From: Pseudofabraea citricarpa
Taxonomy: Eukaryota > Ascomycota > Leotiomycetes > Helotiales > Dermateaceae
Length of the DNA: 64,000 bases
Reading direction: 5' to 3'
Assembly: GCA_029641185.1 (NCBI GenBank)
Contig: JAPWGK010000030.1
Span: 399,164-463,163 of the forward strand
Part shown: positions 21,599-34,139 of the stretch, in pieces
Layout: every line of letters starts with the position of its first letter
Numbering within the stretch: the first letter of the stretch is position 1
The notes under the pieces: model-generated
Database searches by the model: none
Told to the model about the DNA's origin: nothing
Seen by the model: the letters and a program-made list of their open reading frames with translations, nothing else
Translations under genes and position numbers: made by a program

Positions 21599-22937
21599 TA
21601 TGACCTTGGTCAAAATACGGAAATGAAGAAAGGAGAGAAAGATAGGTTATCATGAATCTCTTTAAACATTTTGGCCTGCGTCGAGGTCCTCCAAATTGCT
21701 CTACGTAGGCCCAGGGCCAAAGGTTATGAACCGTTGGCATAGTACATGCCACAAGCCCTTGGGTCTCTTCTCCAGCCTGATAATATAAGCCAAGATGTCG
21801 TAGCCATGCCTTAGCGTGTCTTAGGTCTGCTAAAGTCGTCCGCTTAAGGTTCAAGCGCCTCAGCGCCAATTGTCTTGTCGTCGCTTAAACGCTAGGCATC
21901 ATGATATCATAACGCAGAATAGCAGACAATGGTTCGATGTTTTGAAACTCAACACTTTGTTCTCGAGAAGTCCATTGCTCTTGATTGGTCTAGAATTAAG
22001 GCTCCCATAGAGTTTACCTGCAGATAATGGTTTGAGATCGCCAGATCAGAGCTTAATTGCTTGGAATCAGAAGCTAGGAGTCTAGAACAAAGTCTCGGTA
22101 TTCGCTGTGAGCTAGCTAGCTGGCTTGGCTTTAATTGAGCGTCAAGCATTGTATTCTCAATGGTCCGTCAGATCTTGCCAGTCACTTACAGTAAAAACCG
22201 CGGCACTGCCACACAGAAAAACATATAAAGAAATCTTCAACGAACAGAAAGGACAACCCAAATGGTTTCTTCCCAAGGGCATACGCATTGAAACCCAAAT
22301 CAAGAAAAACCATGTGCGCTTTAAGTTGAAAGGTTCACAATTCTTGTCGACAAAAAGGAAAATAAGAGGTTCTCGACATCTGATATGCAAGAAAAACGCA
22401 GGTAATGCGTAAGCAAGCTACGTATCTTCCAAGAGTCTTGGCGACCTTGTCCTCGGTTACCGGCTCGCCTCATTATTGGGGCTTGCTTCTCCTATCATGT
22501 TCCTGCTTTAGCTGTTTTTCTTCCTATCACATGCAATTCTCGTGGCTGGAAATACACTGATGAATTTGCGCAATTCTAGGCGCCGAAATCTGGTGTTTCT
22601 TGCATCCCCTCCTCCATGGCACTACCTCGTTTCTTTTTTCTTTTCTATTTTTGGTGATAAATTTTACCTGGATGGACACAATCAGAAAAATTGAACAATT
22701 TATCGCTTCTCACAAAAAACATTCCCAGATTGTTTCGGAGTCAAGTGGAGCTTCAAACAGTGATTTTGACAAGTGCTCAAAATTCTAGTTGCTGATAAGC
22801 GATCTATCTATCTGTCTGCGTAAAAAGTACAGTATATACATTTTACCATCTACCTTCTATACCCAACGCCGAACCAACAAATACAGCTCACTAGGTCAGA
22901 GCCCTACAACCTTCCAGAATCTACAAGCATAACCCAT
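21599..22937. other. Intergenic region between noxC and the intradiol dioxygenase
   Basis: It contains the promoter of the NoxC-like gene on the left and the 3' flank of the dioxygenase on the right. The short ORFs 21591-21869 and 22125-22412 resemble nothing known and have no splice context. I see no repeats or RNA genes. Confidence 0.5.
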
Positions 22938-23903
22938 CTAGGCGGCTGCGCTGGTATCAACACCAATGGTGATATAACCGATCATTCCATTGGCCATATC
23001 AACACCATCAGCAGCGACGACATCGATAACTGGGTTGTATCCTCCAGTGGTATCAAAGATGGAATCCTCGGCGTTTGTGGTACGGTTGATTTGGGTGTGG
23101 GTAGCATAAGGATCCAAGGCCATGATCTGGGTCGACAGCTCCTCGCCCATGTAGATCTGTCCGGTGTTGACGGCAGTTCCCGCGCTCAGAGTTCCGTTGG
23201 AGTGCAACTTCCAGTCCATGAGCACCTGAACATGAATATGGATAGCACGTCCGACATAGAATCCCGGGAAGATGGTCTTCATCTCAAGCATGCCGTTGGC
23301 GTCGGTGGGCCACATTCCGCGCAAGAAAGTAGTGTCGTCGGTGTGCAGATCAGTCACGCCAATCTCGAAGTCGGACTCGTTGATGTTCAGCTGACTGAGG
23401 AGCTCGAGGAACGGCGTGTTGGGAGATAGGCCCGTGAAACTGGAGTAGCTTCCAGTAGCGTTGCAGTGCCAGAAGTCGACGAGGGCGTTCTCGAGAGGCT
23501 CGCAGGTAGCCATATCTAGAACACCGACATCGAGTTGAAGTGGCACTCCGGGTTCACCCTCAGACATATCCTGACGAAGGGTCTGCGAGCGTGGCCAAAC
23601 ATAAGGACCTTCAGTAGTCTCCGGAGTCAACACGCAAGTGTCGTTCTGGATAACTTCGTAGTAAGGAGCTTCCGTAGTGATGACAACCGAGGAGTTTGCG
23701 CGGGCTTCGAGTTCAGCTCGCTTGGCTAGATTTCTCTTGTTGTACCTCTTCTGGTTCAAGGAGGCAGCTGCTGAAGCACAACGCTTCGACATCTGGTTAC
23801 GGCGCATGACTTCTGAACCGGCGATAGGAGCATGCGGACCTGGATGGGCGATGACGGAAGAAGCCATCAGGCCCAGGGCCAAAAGAGTGTTGGTGAACTG
23901 CAT
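22938..23903 (-). CDS. Secreted intradiol ring-cleavage dioxygenase-like protein
   Basis: An intronless 321-aa protein. It begins with a signal peptide (MQFTNTLLALGLMASSVIA, cleavage likely before HPGPH), then a basic linker with Lys-Arg pairs that could be processing sites. The dioxygenase domain follows from about residue 90. Seen: TTEGPYVWPRSQ (first iron-binding Tyr), ALVDFWHCNATGSYSSF, and FPGFYVGRAIHIHVQV, which holds the second Tyr and the two His of the non-heme Fe(III) site. Known: intradiol enzymes open catechol-type rings between the two hydroxyls; the extracellular fungal group is widespread and probably acts on plant- or lignin-derived catechols. The real substrate cannot be read here. 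I start at 23903; the frame upstream begins at TTG and would bury the signal peptide. A TATA box lies about 100 bp upstream. Confidence 0.9.
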   Translation of the reverse strand: MQFTNTLLALGLMASSVIAHPGPHAPIAGSEVMRRNQMSKRCASAAASLNQKRYNKRNLAKRAELEARANSSVVITTEAPYYEVIQNDTCVLTPETTEGPYVWPRSQTLRQDMSEGEPGVPLQLDVGVLDMATCEPLENALVDFWHCNATGSYSSFTGLSPNTPFLELLSQLNINESDFEIGVTDLHTDDTTFLRGMWPTDANGMLEMKTIFPGFYVGRAIHIHVQVLMDWKLHSNGTLSAGTAVNTGQIYMGEELSTQIMALDPYATHTQINRTTNAEDSIFDTTGGYNPVIDVVAADGVDMANGMIGYITIGVDTSAAA

Positions 23904-24005
23904 TTCTAAGAGAGAAAGAACGGAAAGCAATGAGAACCGCTGAAAGAAAGAAGAGCGAGTGAGGACCGGTGGTGGCTGATGTCACATTGCTGCTACTCTC
24001 TGCAC

Positions 24006-24013
24006 TTTATATA
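24006..24013 (-). promoter_or_regulatory. TATA box of the intradiol dioxygenase gene
   Basis: TATATAAA on the minus strand, 103 bp upstream of the ATG at 23903. The match and spacing are typical of a regulated fungal gene. Confidence 0.6.
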
Positions 24014-25890
24014 CTCAGCACCTCTCCTGAGTCGTGCTCCATCCCACTCCCACCTGCCTGACTGAAAAGGATTCAGCATGAAGCCTCCCAAAGAAAATTC
24101 GAGCCTCAAGCTACAACATGGCATCCGAAAAAGGAAAGCCGTTGTGAGCTGCAGGGTAACTATCTACTCCCCAGCATGTAGCCAGCAACTCATTGGATGC
24201 GGCACATGAAAGTTGCGGGCCGTCGACGCGTTCCTTACCTTAACCTTCCCCACAGCGCCACAAAAAGCGTCATGACAAGGCCCGGAAGCAGAGAAATTCT
24301 CCTTCAGCCTCGCATCTTTCACAGGGTACATTTCCATGATAGGCTGAATATTGTGCCATGTTTCTGGCCGCGAGCTCTCCGAAGGATCTCTGCCTGTCGC
24401 CAAGATGGAAAGAGCCCCATTTGCCGAGTGGTCGCAATGTGGTCCCGAGATGGGTATCTGGTCTTGACAAATCAGCGACCACGAGTTGGAAATATGCTTA
24501 TGGGTGACGAGTCAGGATTGGCTTGGTTGCATCTTGGAAGGCCGCCGTCCAATCTATTGAAGGTGCTTTTGATCGTGTTAGATCATCTCGTGGGGGTCAA
24601 GTCAAGTGGAAAGACCAATGAGGGTCGACGAGGAGACTAGATCTAGCCCAACTACCCAGTTATTTCATAATCCTCCATGAACCCGCTACTGGAACCGGAT
24701 GAACCTGCAGCTGAACCGGCTTCAGATTTATTTCGGGGGGACCTCCTTTGGTTGACAGTTTCTTTTTCTATGGAAAAGACCACACAGCCTTCGTTTGTGG
24801 ACTTTCCATTCCCCGTCTGGTTCCTCTGCAACTATCTATTATGGAGATAGAAGCTGAAGGACCATAGAAAACCTCCTTCTCGCCTTTTGTCCAGCCGTAC
24901 TTCGTAGCAGACTTCATTCGTCAAGCTCTTGGCAGATTACATCCCCTAGAATCCCTGGACAAAGAATTCAATAACTGTCGGGTTATCGACTCCTACCTCT
25001 TTATTCTCCTAAACCACTTCCCTTCGATATGTGCAACCGTTTCAACTCAGTCTCGAGATTCTAGCTTCTTCACTAGGCTCAAAATCTCAGGAGTAAAGCC
25101 CCTAGGAGTCCTGAGAAGGAACGCGAATAAGATGCTCTTAGATGGCGATGATAGAAATCTGCACGATGCGACCAAGATATTAATAAATCTAGCATAGAAT
25201 GCAGATTCGTGATCTGCATGTTGAGCTGATCTTGTCGGAGTTGAGTGACTATACGGAACTAACCCCTATTTACCTACCTATGCACTCAATAAGTCATCCA
25301 CAGAACCCCTCTTCTTCTTATACAATTATCACTATTCAAGAAAACCCACAGAATCACGATAACACCAAGTCTGTTTCAATCCCAACGTAGTCCTACATCA
25401 GTCACCAAATTCTAATGTATGATGCCATCAAATCGATTGATCTTCTACCATCCGCTACGATTCACGAGTGTCAAGGCAGCGCATATTACACCTTTCACCA
25501 CTTAACACCCCGCCAACTATTCGATACCAATCTCGCATTAGAATAGAGAGGACGGACAGGAGTCGAGTGTCTGAGTTAAGAATTCGCAAATTCCAAATAC
25601 TTCTGGACCAGCGCGATCGATTTTCTTCTCTTCGGTGTTCACACAACACCCCATCACGATCCCCATCTACATATACAGAGCCAAGAACAGATAACAAAAG
25701 GTGTCAAGATCACTAGAAACCTCATGACTTACTCAGTCCGAGATATTCCGCTATTCGATCTTTCCCGCCACACCCGTCGGGTACTCGTGAGTACGACAAG
25801 AAAGAATTAAGCGAGCCGAGTCCAACCCCTATTACATTACAATACATGCCCAACGCGTATTGAAACCCTCTGCTCTCGAGTTTGGCGGAG

Positions 25891-25898
25891 TATAAAAG
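25891..25898 (+). promoter_or_regulatory. Orphan TATA-box-like TATAAAAG
   Basis: The strongest TATA match of the gene-poor interval, followed by no recognisable ORF on the plus strand. It could be chance in A/T-rich DNA. Confidence 0.25.
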
Positions 25899-26520
25899 GT
25901 GCTGATATTACATTCATGAACATGAACGTCATAGCAGATACGTATAACAGCAGAGATATGCACGAGAAAACAACAAGCAGCAACAGCAGCAGTAGCATTG
26001 AAGCGCGAAGAAAAAAAAGAACAGGGTGAAGAACTTCCGCACGAGGAGGTAAAGTTTGAGCACGAGATATAAGTTCAGCTGTGTTTACTCATTGAGGCCG
26101 GGTTATACATTCCACCTCTCTCACACACTCCAGCTACGAGCCATCTGCTGTTATAATCAGAGCGTGGTGTGTGTGTGGAAGAGCGAGATTCTGATCGCGA
26201 GCTGCGGTACTTGGTATCTATCTACCTTTGGCAATGCCAGTCTTCACATAGCCCATTGGCAGTTCAGCTATGTAAACTCAAGAGACAATATTTTCATAGC
26301 AAAGGAAGCAAGTTATCTCCTCTCGTCACCAACCAACCAACCATCCAGCCAGCCTTGACAAAACGCGCAACGAAGAGAAAAAGTAAAAAGGACATCTCGC
26401 TTGAACCTCCACCTCTTGGTTGGACGTCTACTCTTTTGCGTATTTATCCACCCATCCTCTTTCTATTCCTCAAGGCGTAAGCCAGCACCAGAAACATCTT
26501 CCATCTTTCATCTCTCCCCT

Positions 26521-26549
26521 CAGAACACAGAACAGAACAGAACAGAACA
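26521..26549. repeat. AGAAC pentanucleotide microsatellite
   Basis: About five units of a CAGAA/AGAAC pentamer in tandem in the gene-free interval. Confidence 0.7.
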
Positions 26550-27223
26550 TCTCTCGCATGAGATATACCTTTAGCAAAACCACCTATCCTCCTACCCATC
26601 TTAATTCAACCATCCAAGGAACGGCTCTGCAGGAACTAGACAAGTAGGGTGGGAGATTGCTAAGGGACTAAGGGTTCTTCTCTCCTCGTCTTGTCAGTGG
26701 AATCTAATTCATGCAAATGCAGCTAGGTTGATGTTGTTTGCAACACACACGGGAGATGTTATGTTTCGTGCGAATCTATTAACGATCGTCCTCTTATCAC
26801 ATACCCAACAGTATCTACTCAGCTGGGTCAAGTATGGAGTTAACGATTACTGTCTCTCAAACAAACTTATCTACTCACCAACGTGGACTCCATTCGGTGA
26901 CACATGATCAAGGCCAGATACCTACCTACCTAGGGGCTAGGGTCATGATAGGGTGACATTCTTGGATGCGGATTCCAAACCCGTGACGGGCTGTTGTCAA
27001 TCATTGCCCCCTATCCATCAATGCATCCATCCATCTATTTCTATCTATCGCCTCACAAACGAAGTCTGGTAAGAGTCGCAAAGTAAAAAGTAAGAATAAA
27101 AATAATAACGTATATTTCATCTCAAAAAGATAAGATAAGATATCTATAAACCCGTCAACTGAGAACCAAACTAAAGCTAAAGCTACTACTGGTAAAGCTA
27201 TGCCGTCTCTCGCAAAGAGACAA

Positions 27224-27242
27224 AGAGAGAGAGAGAGAGAGA
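27224..27242. repeat. AG dinucleotide microsatellite
   Basis: About nine AG units in tandem. No link to a gene is seen. Confidence 0.8.
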
Positions 27243-27664
27243 TGGTATATATGTATATAAAGCCAGAAAACAAAATCCTACACGGCGCGACACGTTTTAA
27301 TTTTTTCCCTTTTTTCAACGTCTGTCTTTTTCCGTTTCACATCCAATCCGCCAATCAAAAAGCCTTTTTCCAAACTTTTCTTTTTTCCGTCCAAGAACTT
27401 TTTTCTCTCCAATCCATCTTTCCATCCAAGAATGAAAGTTTAAAAAAAAATGCTGTCGTGATATTCATACAAGGTATTTGTGCCCGTCGTAAAAACCGAA
27501 AAGAAAAAAAGAAGAAGCGAACCGAAACTCCACCGCTTTGCGTTGTGTTTTCGCTTTCCCTATCCAGGGTGCTGTCCTGGGTTTGTGCGCCCATAAGTAT
27601 AAAAAAGAATAACGCCGGGCCGAAGACACTCGCAAAGAGCTGATTTCGCAAGTTATGCTGATGC

Positions 27665-28971
27665 TTATGCTTCCGACTGAGCAATCTGCTCATCGCACCA
27701 TCTCAGAGCTGTCTCTCCCCAGACTTCACTGCCCTTATACTTGCCCATCTCACCCTTCTCCCAACCCCTGACCATCTCGGCAAAAGCCTTGGTCTCATCA
27801 AGATCCAACTCAGTGAGAGGACGCATGAAGGTCCTCACGGTAAAGAGGACGGCATCAGTATTCACGAGACGTGTGAAGGTCTGACGCTCGCGACGCACCT
27901 GCACATGCCGTGGCAACAACGGAGAGTGCTGCGGGAACATGAGCGCCGGTGTATCAGCAAACAGCTCGGTTGATGTCTGCACGAAAGTGTTGGTGCGCTC
28001 CATGCAGGAGTTAGGGCTGAGGTGGTCGAAGTATCTAGTCTTCAATTAGCAACCATGCCATTCGAATCGTAAAAGAATTGAACTAACCGATCAACACTCC
28101 TGCCCAACTTTTCCTTCCATCCTGGTACGGGTGCGTGTAATTTGGCCATGGAGCTTCCGATTCGCTCTTGTAACTTCCATCCCGTTGGGAATAAGGTTGC
28201 TGATGCGATAAGATTATACTCTCCGGTTTCGGCATCCTTCTTAAGAATGTTGAAGTCTTCCATTGCTAACCGAGCAGCAACCTCAAGTGGGTTTGAGATG
28301 GTGGGTCCCACAGGATACGACTCTGATGTGAAGTGGTTGTGAATTGTTGGTGGCGATGATGTCATGGTGAACATCGATGGGTAGCGGGTAGTCAGAAAGT
28401 TGATTACCATGGAGAGAACTTCGTGAGCAGCCTCGTCGGCCGGAGGAAGTTGTTGAACGACCTGAGGACCGACGTCTCTGAAGAGTCTCGAGCGAATGTG
28501 ATGCTCACGGATGTAGTTGTAATCCATCGTGAGCCAGTTGATCTGGTCTAGCTTCTTGAGAGCCATGGCCATGGGAGGTGCTGGTTTGGATGCACTTCGT
28601 AGCGGCGGCATCTGGTACGGCTGGATGTCGTCTTGCGGACTCTGCTTGATATCGAGCGGGAGTCTTGCTTCTACTCCCACCGAACCTTTGCGGCAGTTTC
28701 TCAGCTGTGCCAACGATCTTCGAGACAAGAACCTGCTGGCAGCAACAAAGAGCAAACCCGCAACCAAGATGATCAAGGCGGTACACATAGCCATGGTGTA
28801 TTGTTGTAAGATATCTGAGTGATGGTCGACTTGGAGGATGATATCTGTTTCTTGGGAGGTAGGAAGTGCTACCGAAGGAGAAATGGTAGCAACATAACTG
28901 CGGAGGGTATGACTGAGACCCAGGATGTTGGGTTGTAGGAAGGAAGACGAATAATGTGTGATGATGCCCAT
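27665..28971 (-). CDS. Heme-dependent oxidative N-demethylase-like protein (DUF3445)
   Basis: Minus-strand exons 28971-28088 and 28034-27665 give 417 aa. The intron (28035-28087) has donor GTTAGT, a GCTAAT branch site and acceptor CTAG; splicing joins LGRSVDR to YFDHLSPNS. Seen: a hydrophobic anchor (MCTALIILVAGLLFVAASRF) at about residues 62-81, then the family core, including WLTMDYNYIREHHIRSRLF, LLSMVINFL-type and TRYPSMF segments, FPTGWKLQERIGSSMAKLHA, FVQTSTELF, and VRRERQTFTRL. Known: a bacterial member is the alpha subunit of a heme-dependent oxidative N-demethylase; fungal members are abundant and poorly studied. Membrane attachment is inferred. The start is uncertain: an ATG at 28794 would begin just before the anchor and give 358 aa. 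No reductase partner is adjacent. Confidence 0.82.
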
Positions 28972-31708
28972 TGTGCTGTCTTGTAGACGTGACCCTCTTC
29001 AATTGGCTTTGATGTCGTACGATGGTAACACAGTAAGTAACCTCAACTTGCCAGTTAGAATCCGCAGGTGCTGCCGTCCTTTTGAGGCCGGTGCTGGGTC
29101 GAGTGGCATCGGCTTTGCTTGCCACTAGGATCCATCAGCTCTGCTTTGGAAACAGTAAGCTCATCTTTTTCTGATCGGAACCACATCCCCGGAAGCCAGG
29201 GAGGGGGACTACGAGGTCCTCCCCACAATCCAATACTGCCAGGTACCGCAGGAAACACGCCGAGTGGCCCGAGGACAGTTCAGCTCAAACGGCCGTTGAA
29301 TGTGTGGCCTTCGAAGCCGCCTAGAGCGCGCGAAACCCCCCCTATCAGGATGCAACGATGGGTTGGGTGGACGAGGAAGCTGTCAAGGCTGCAGGCTGCA
29401 GGTGTGGCGACCATCGTTGAGGACCTGGCCGTTCGCAGAAGAAGCTCAGGCCAATAGTTCCTGCGTCATCGCGAGTGACCTATGAGCGCTGGCAGAGTGG
29501 TGCAGAGTCGCATGTATCGCCCAAAGGGGAGCTGGCGATGGGATGACCCCTCGGCGTGCTGGGTCGAAGGTCCGCAGATCTGATGCTCTGGAGTGCTCGC
29601 AGGCGATCGTAGCAGAGGGACAGAGTTCCGATGGAGTTGATGGCTCGACGCAACAAGTTTGGCGTGTGTAGTAGTGGGCATCTCGGAGGGGTGTGAGAGA
29701 CAGAGAAGCAGAGAGGGAGCCGCGAATAATAGAATTCTGGCGGCAAACGCGGTGTTTCGTTTTTCTATCATCATCCACCTGGCGCGATGTGAGGCTGATG
29801 GGGAAAGAAACAGTTTTAGCAGTCTTGGGTCCAGGTTAGCGGCGAGGCCCATGCTGTTGAAAGCTACGGGGCCACTTAATCCAGCATCTTTGCACACCTC
29901 CGCAGGGCACCTCCAGGCTGTTTGTCCAGGCTCTGGCCGCCTCCAGCCCACTCAACCCACTTCCAACCCTCCACGACCTGACCCAGGGGCCGCTGGCTGC
30001 ACGAAGCGTCGATCCGGGAATCTGCGAACGGGCATCCGCCACGACGCCCATTGGTGTAACCACACTTTGACTTCGACGTGCTGGGATGCGGGTGATGGGA
30101 TGGGTTATCGCCTGCACGCCCAGCTCATGCAGACGAGGAGTGCAGCATGCACGGAGCTGTTGTTGAGCCAGGTTGGTGCAAGGTCGCTGCTTGTCCACAT
30201 CACCGACCCGTGCCTGAACGGTGGCCATCGATGTGACAAGTAATGTGAGATCGATTTCCAATTTGTGACATCGCTCGAGTCGCTGGCTCTGGGAGTCTGG
30301 GAGCATGGGAGCATGGTGGTGGTGGTGGCATGGTGGTGGCACGGTGCCTGGGCTGTCGGTGGTCGCGACGACGGGCTGTGATAGGATGCTATGCAGCGTC
30401 AACGCCATCAACGTCAATCTGCCTGCCCATGTATCTCGACATCTCTGCGTGTGGTGTTGCTTTGTCTGGCCAAAACCCTCTTTGCTTCTTTCCATGCTTC
30501 TTTTCCCTCGTCCCTCGTCCCGCATGTCGAAATTGACTTTGGATTTCAAATACTCTGGCGACCAAAATAGGATGTATCGGACTATTGATGTATTGATGGG
30601 GCAACTTTCTGGGAATAAGCACTCGTGTTGGAAGGGGAGGGTGGAGGGAGGAGGGAGGCTCAGCTGATGATGATGGTGGTGATGATGATGTGGTTGGGTG
30701 ACTGGTGACTTGGGTTGACTTGGGGTGACATGGTGACTTGTGACTCGTGATTGGCGAGTGGTGGTTAGTGGTGACTGACCTATGACTCTGCCGTACCGTG
30801 TTATGCTGTGCGGTACGTACAGTGCGGTATTCTGTTTTTGCGGACGGCAATGAGGAGCCATGTCCGCTGGCTGGCACCTGGCCTGGCTGCCTGGCTACCT
30901 AGCTACAAGCCTACAACCCGCCAACCAACCCACCCACACACCTCCCCCTACAGCACCCAACAGGCTCTGCCGTCGCTTTCCGATGCCTGAAATCCTGAAA
31001 TTCTCCGCCGGCAACAACTCAAGCGGCTCAGTCACACCAGCCTAAGCCGAGCCAAGGAACTGGGACCCGACTTTTCTATTTCCACCTAATGCCAAACTGC
31101 CGATACATGTACGGGGATCGAGGCAGCAGAGAGACTGAGGACAGGTTCGTGAGGAAGCTCGCAGCCTGCTGACTATCATGCGATTCCCCCCATGGCCCAT
31201 GGCTCGTCGTCATGATTCCTTGAAATACTGTGGATTCTCGCCTTCTCGCCTTCGCTCCCCGTCTCGGCACGGCTATGCCCTGCCATGCTATGCTATGATG
31301 CCCCCTCCCCATTCCGAGAAATCTCACGATTCACTCTTTCTGGGATGGAGCTTCCCACAGCTATCGTGAAGGGATGCCAAAAAAGCCTCACCTTGGAAGT
31401 TTCCAACGCGGGCATAATCACATGAAACAAGGACAACTCACAGCGAGAACACGGGAAAGGTCTCCATATCCATCCATCATCCATGAGCTCATGGAGCTTG
31501 GGATCTTCAGGGTCATTCATCCATATCCCTCCCAAATCCACAGTGGGGAATACTTCTTAACTCTGAAGAACATCACTATTATTGTATCTAGACTTTCCAT
31601 CGCATTGCCTCCCTCCTTAGCACTCGGCCAAACTCAAACTGCTCAACAATCATGGCCGGGATTCAGCTTTCATGCTGGTTGGAAACTGCGGACGGAAGAG
31701 TTGCCTCC
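28972..31708. other. 2.7-kb stretch without a supported gene
   Basis: The interval is more GC-rich than its surroundings. It contains G/T-rich simple sequence: GTG/GGT repeats at about 30314-30343 and irregular GTGACTT-type repeats at 30700-30780. The long ORFs here (29659-30243 plus; 29836-30861 minus) overlap each other, encode His/Pro/Ser-rich low-complexity peptides and show no domain. I treat all as chance. Confidence 0.5.
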
Positions 31709-33651
31709 TCATGAACACGACCTAACCACAACCCGCACACCTAAACTCCCCGGCTTCTGTGCGGGTAAGAAGCTGTCTCCCCAGAGCTCAACATCGCTGA
31801 TGTCTGTTCCCGTCAATTCCATCAGGGCCACGTCATTCTCGCCCCTAACCTGCTCCGTTCCAAATTTGCCAAACACCGCAGCAATACAGGTGTAAAGTTC
31901 CGCCGTGGCAAGATTCATACCTATACATCTCCGGCTTCCTTTGGAGAAAGCAAGCTGATAGCGGGAGAGCGAGGGATCTTCAATCCAGCGTTCGGGCCGA
32001 AATGCTGCTGGATCTGTGAAGACAAGTGGGTTCTGGTGCACAAGCGCCGTAGACATTGAAACGGGTGTGTTGGCCGGGATCGTCCATGATTTGCCGCTTG
32101 TGAGAGATGAAGGTTCAAACTCAAGAGTGTGTGAGAACACTCGTTGGAGGCGATGAGTTACGCCATATGAGAGACGAAGTGCTTCGTTCACAACAGCCGA
32201 GGCGTAAGGGAGTGACTGCAAAGTGGTGATGGGAATATCGCAACCTCCTGTTGGATCAACCGTGCACAGTTCATCTTTTAGTTTACGAAGGATTTGAGGA
32301 TTCGAAAGTAGATGAAAAGTCGCGATAGCGAGAGTCCAGGATGTGGTCTGGAATTGGCTTTAGAAGGATGTTACATGAAAACCGAGTGGTATGCAACTTA
32401 CTTCTGTTCCAGCAGCAATAAGGAGCAGCGCCTCGCTTGCTAGTCTCTCAGTTCCCTTCTCGGAATCTGGAAGTTTGCTCTCGAAGAGATCGTGGAATAC
32501 GGTAGAGTGCGTGGACTCGCTATAAGATTTGTCATCGCCAGTGCGAATTGCTTTGATCTGGTCAAACATGCCCTTCATATCTCAGTGAGTGATTGGTCTT
32601 GGCTATATTGACGATCATTGTGATGGTACTTACCGTCTTCAAACGCACCATTCCAGCTAACACCGGGTGCATTTTTGCCGTAACCCAATCTGGGATGTGG
32701 TCCATGACAAGTTCGACAAAGTTGAGATGTTTCAACGTTGCAACTGTTGCACTGAGAGCATGGTTTGTGAGGAACCAAGTGGGATCAAATTCTGGGTCTT
32801 CAATTTTGTGATCGTGGTGAGAGAAGTTGTATTCCATGACCACATCTAGGTACAGGTTAGGTAAAAAACCGAAAAACGGAATCTGGAATACCAACCATTG
32901 GCAAGTGCCGCATATGCATTGTCGAGGTGAATGATCTTTCCACTATCTTTGAATTCTTCAAATCGTTCAATCAATTTATCCACCCTTTCTTTCACTATGG
33001 GTTGCAAAGTGAGTGCTCTCTGCTTAGAGAAGTGTGGGTTGAGTGCAGTTCTCCTCATACGGTGTATTGCTGGATCGACCGTCTGAAAAGCAAGAATCTG
33101 AATCAGCATAACGGGCTTTGGAAAGCCAAGAAGATGTGAAACACAATCAAAGGGTTTGATAAGTATCGCAAGAAGAAGTATCGCACTGATCATGAAGACA
33201 CAGCACCGAAAACAAAAGAATTAGGATGCGAGTAATACGCACCTCAAAAATATTGTGGTGGAGCGCAAACCCTCGGACGCCCCACGCCCATTTTTGAGCA
33301 TTCCTGTCGTTAGAGAATATGGTATCATGGTAATCTGGATCGTTGATGTGTAACTCATATGGATTGATTCGGACGATCGGGCCATATTTCTCATGGAGAG
33401 CTTTGATTTTCCAAATGTACTGGCCTTTTAGAATAACATCATAATAGAACTCATACCTTCAGGAGACGTTAGTTCATGTCATATCTGTAGATTAAAGAGG
33501 CTTACCAGAAAGTGAGTGCAGCAAGTTTTGGACCGGGGAAGGAAGATATAGGACTCAAAAACAAGCGATATACGGCACCGTATATTGTGTACAAGAGAGA
33601 ACTGATAATCACCCACACTAGCAGAGACTGAGACAAGATTGAGAATTCCAT
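31709..33651 (-). CDS. Cytochrome P450, trichodiene-oxygenase / benzoate-hydroxylase-like
   Basis: Six minus-strand exons, 33651-33506, 33456-33243, 33082-32896, 32845-32634, 32572-32402 and 32347-31709, give 522 aa, a normal P450 length. The N-terminus is a membrane anchor ([20 protein letters not shown]) followed by the [10 protein letters not shown] hinge. Other marks: the C-helix [14 protein letters not shown], the I-helix [12 protein letters not shown], the K-helix ExxR in [15 protein letters not shown], and the heme loop [10 protein letters not shown] with the cysteine ligand near residue 451. It is an ER monooxygenase; the substrate is unknown and the subfamily placement is by resemblance. 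The intron at 32573-32633 uses a GAAG acceptor and is the least certain; the 160-nt intron at 33083-33242 is the longest. The gene is intact and its start lies about 0.4-0.5 kb from the RIP-damaged block. Confidence 0.93.
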
Positions 33652-34139
33652 TGTGACATTAAACAGGCATGGAAGTACAGAATAAGAAAAGAACTCTTAC
33701 CTGACATTATTCAAATACTGTGAGGTATCACTAGTAACATCATGGTAATTAGGGCTTACTTCTTATTGACATGAACATAGTCGTACTTGTTCGAGTTGGC
33801 TTTGGCTAGCTTGACGCCATTGACATAATGTAGAACGGATCGGCTGGTACCATTTTCGACAGTCTCGAGAAGGAAACCCGAGTGTTTTCAATCCGGCCAA
33901 TAATGAAAGAGAGATAGGCTGCTGAGTTTAACAATCTTCGTTGGTTGATTGGTTGCATCGTCAAATGCTGGACCCAACAGCGCTGGCTGGTTTCACAAGC
34001 ACAGAGCCAGTTTGAATATTATAGCACAAGACGGAATAGGTGGCTTAAATCCTTAAAAAGAGTGATATATAATAAACTAAGTAGCTACTCTCTACTCTCA
34101 TATAAATTATCGTTTAGCTAGTAAGTAGGTCTGGAATAA
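33652..34139. other. Border zone between the P450 promoter and the RIP block
   Basis: Base composition is ordinary up to about 34050, with normal CA and TG. From about 34050 to 34140 these dinucleotides thin out, and after that they almost vanish. The P450 promoter must lie in this short stretch. Confidence 0.7.

Larger units (their letters stand above)
23904..27664. other. 3.76-kb stretch without a supported gene
   Basis: Apart from the dioxygenase promoter on the left I find no protein signal. ORFs such as 24197-24640 and 25468-25716 lack domains and splice partners. Simple repeats occur: AGAAC/ACAGA pentamers near 26521-26549 and an AG run at 27224-27242. A good TATAAAAG at 25891-25898 points into the empty part, so an untranslated transcript is possible. 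The right end probably contains the 3' UTR of the DUF3445 gene. Confidence 0.5.

Noticed and set aside
24197..24640. 147-codon plus-strand ORF upstream of the intradiol dioxygenase
   Set aside because: It overlaps another ORF on the opposite strand and shows no family resemblance.
29836..30861. 341-codon minus-strand ORF
   Set aside because: It is His/Pro/Ser low complexity in GC-rich simple sequence, overlaps another equally long ORF on the plus strand (29659-30243), and shows no domain or splice context.
22938..33651. Secondary-metabolite gene cluster (dioxygenase, DUF3445, P450)
   Set aside because: No backbone synthase, transporter or regulator is among them, and large gaps separate the genes.
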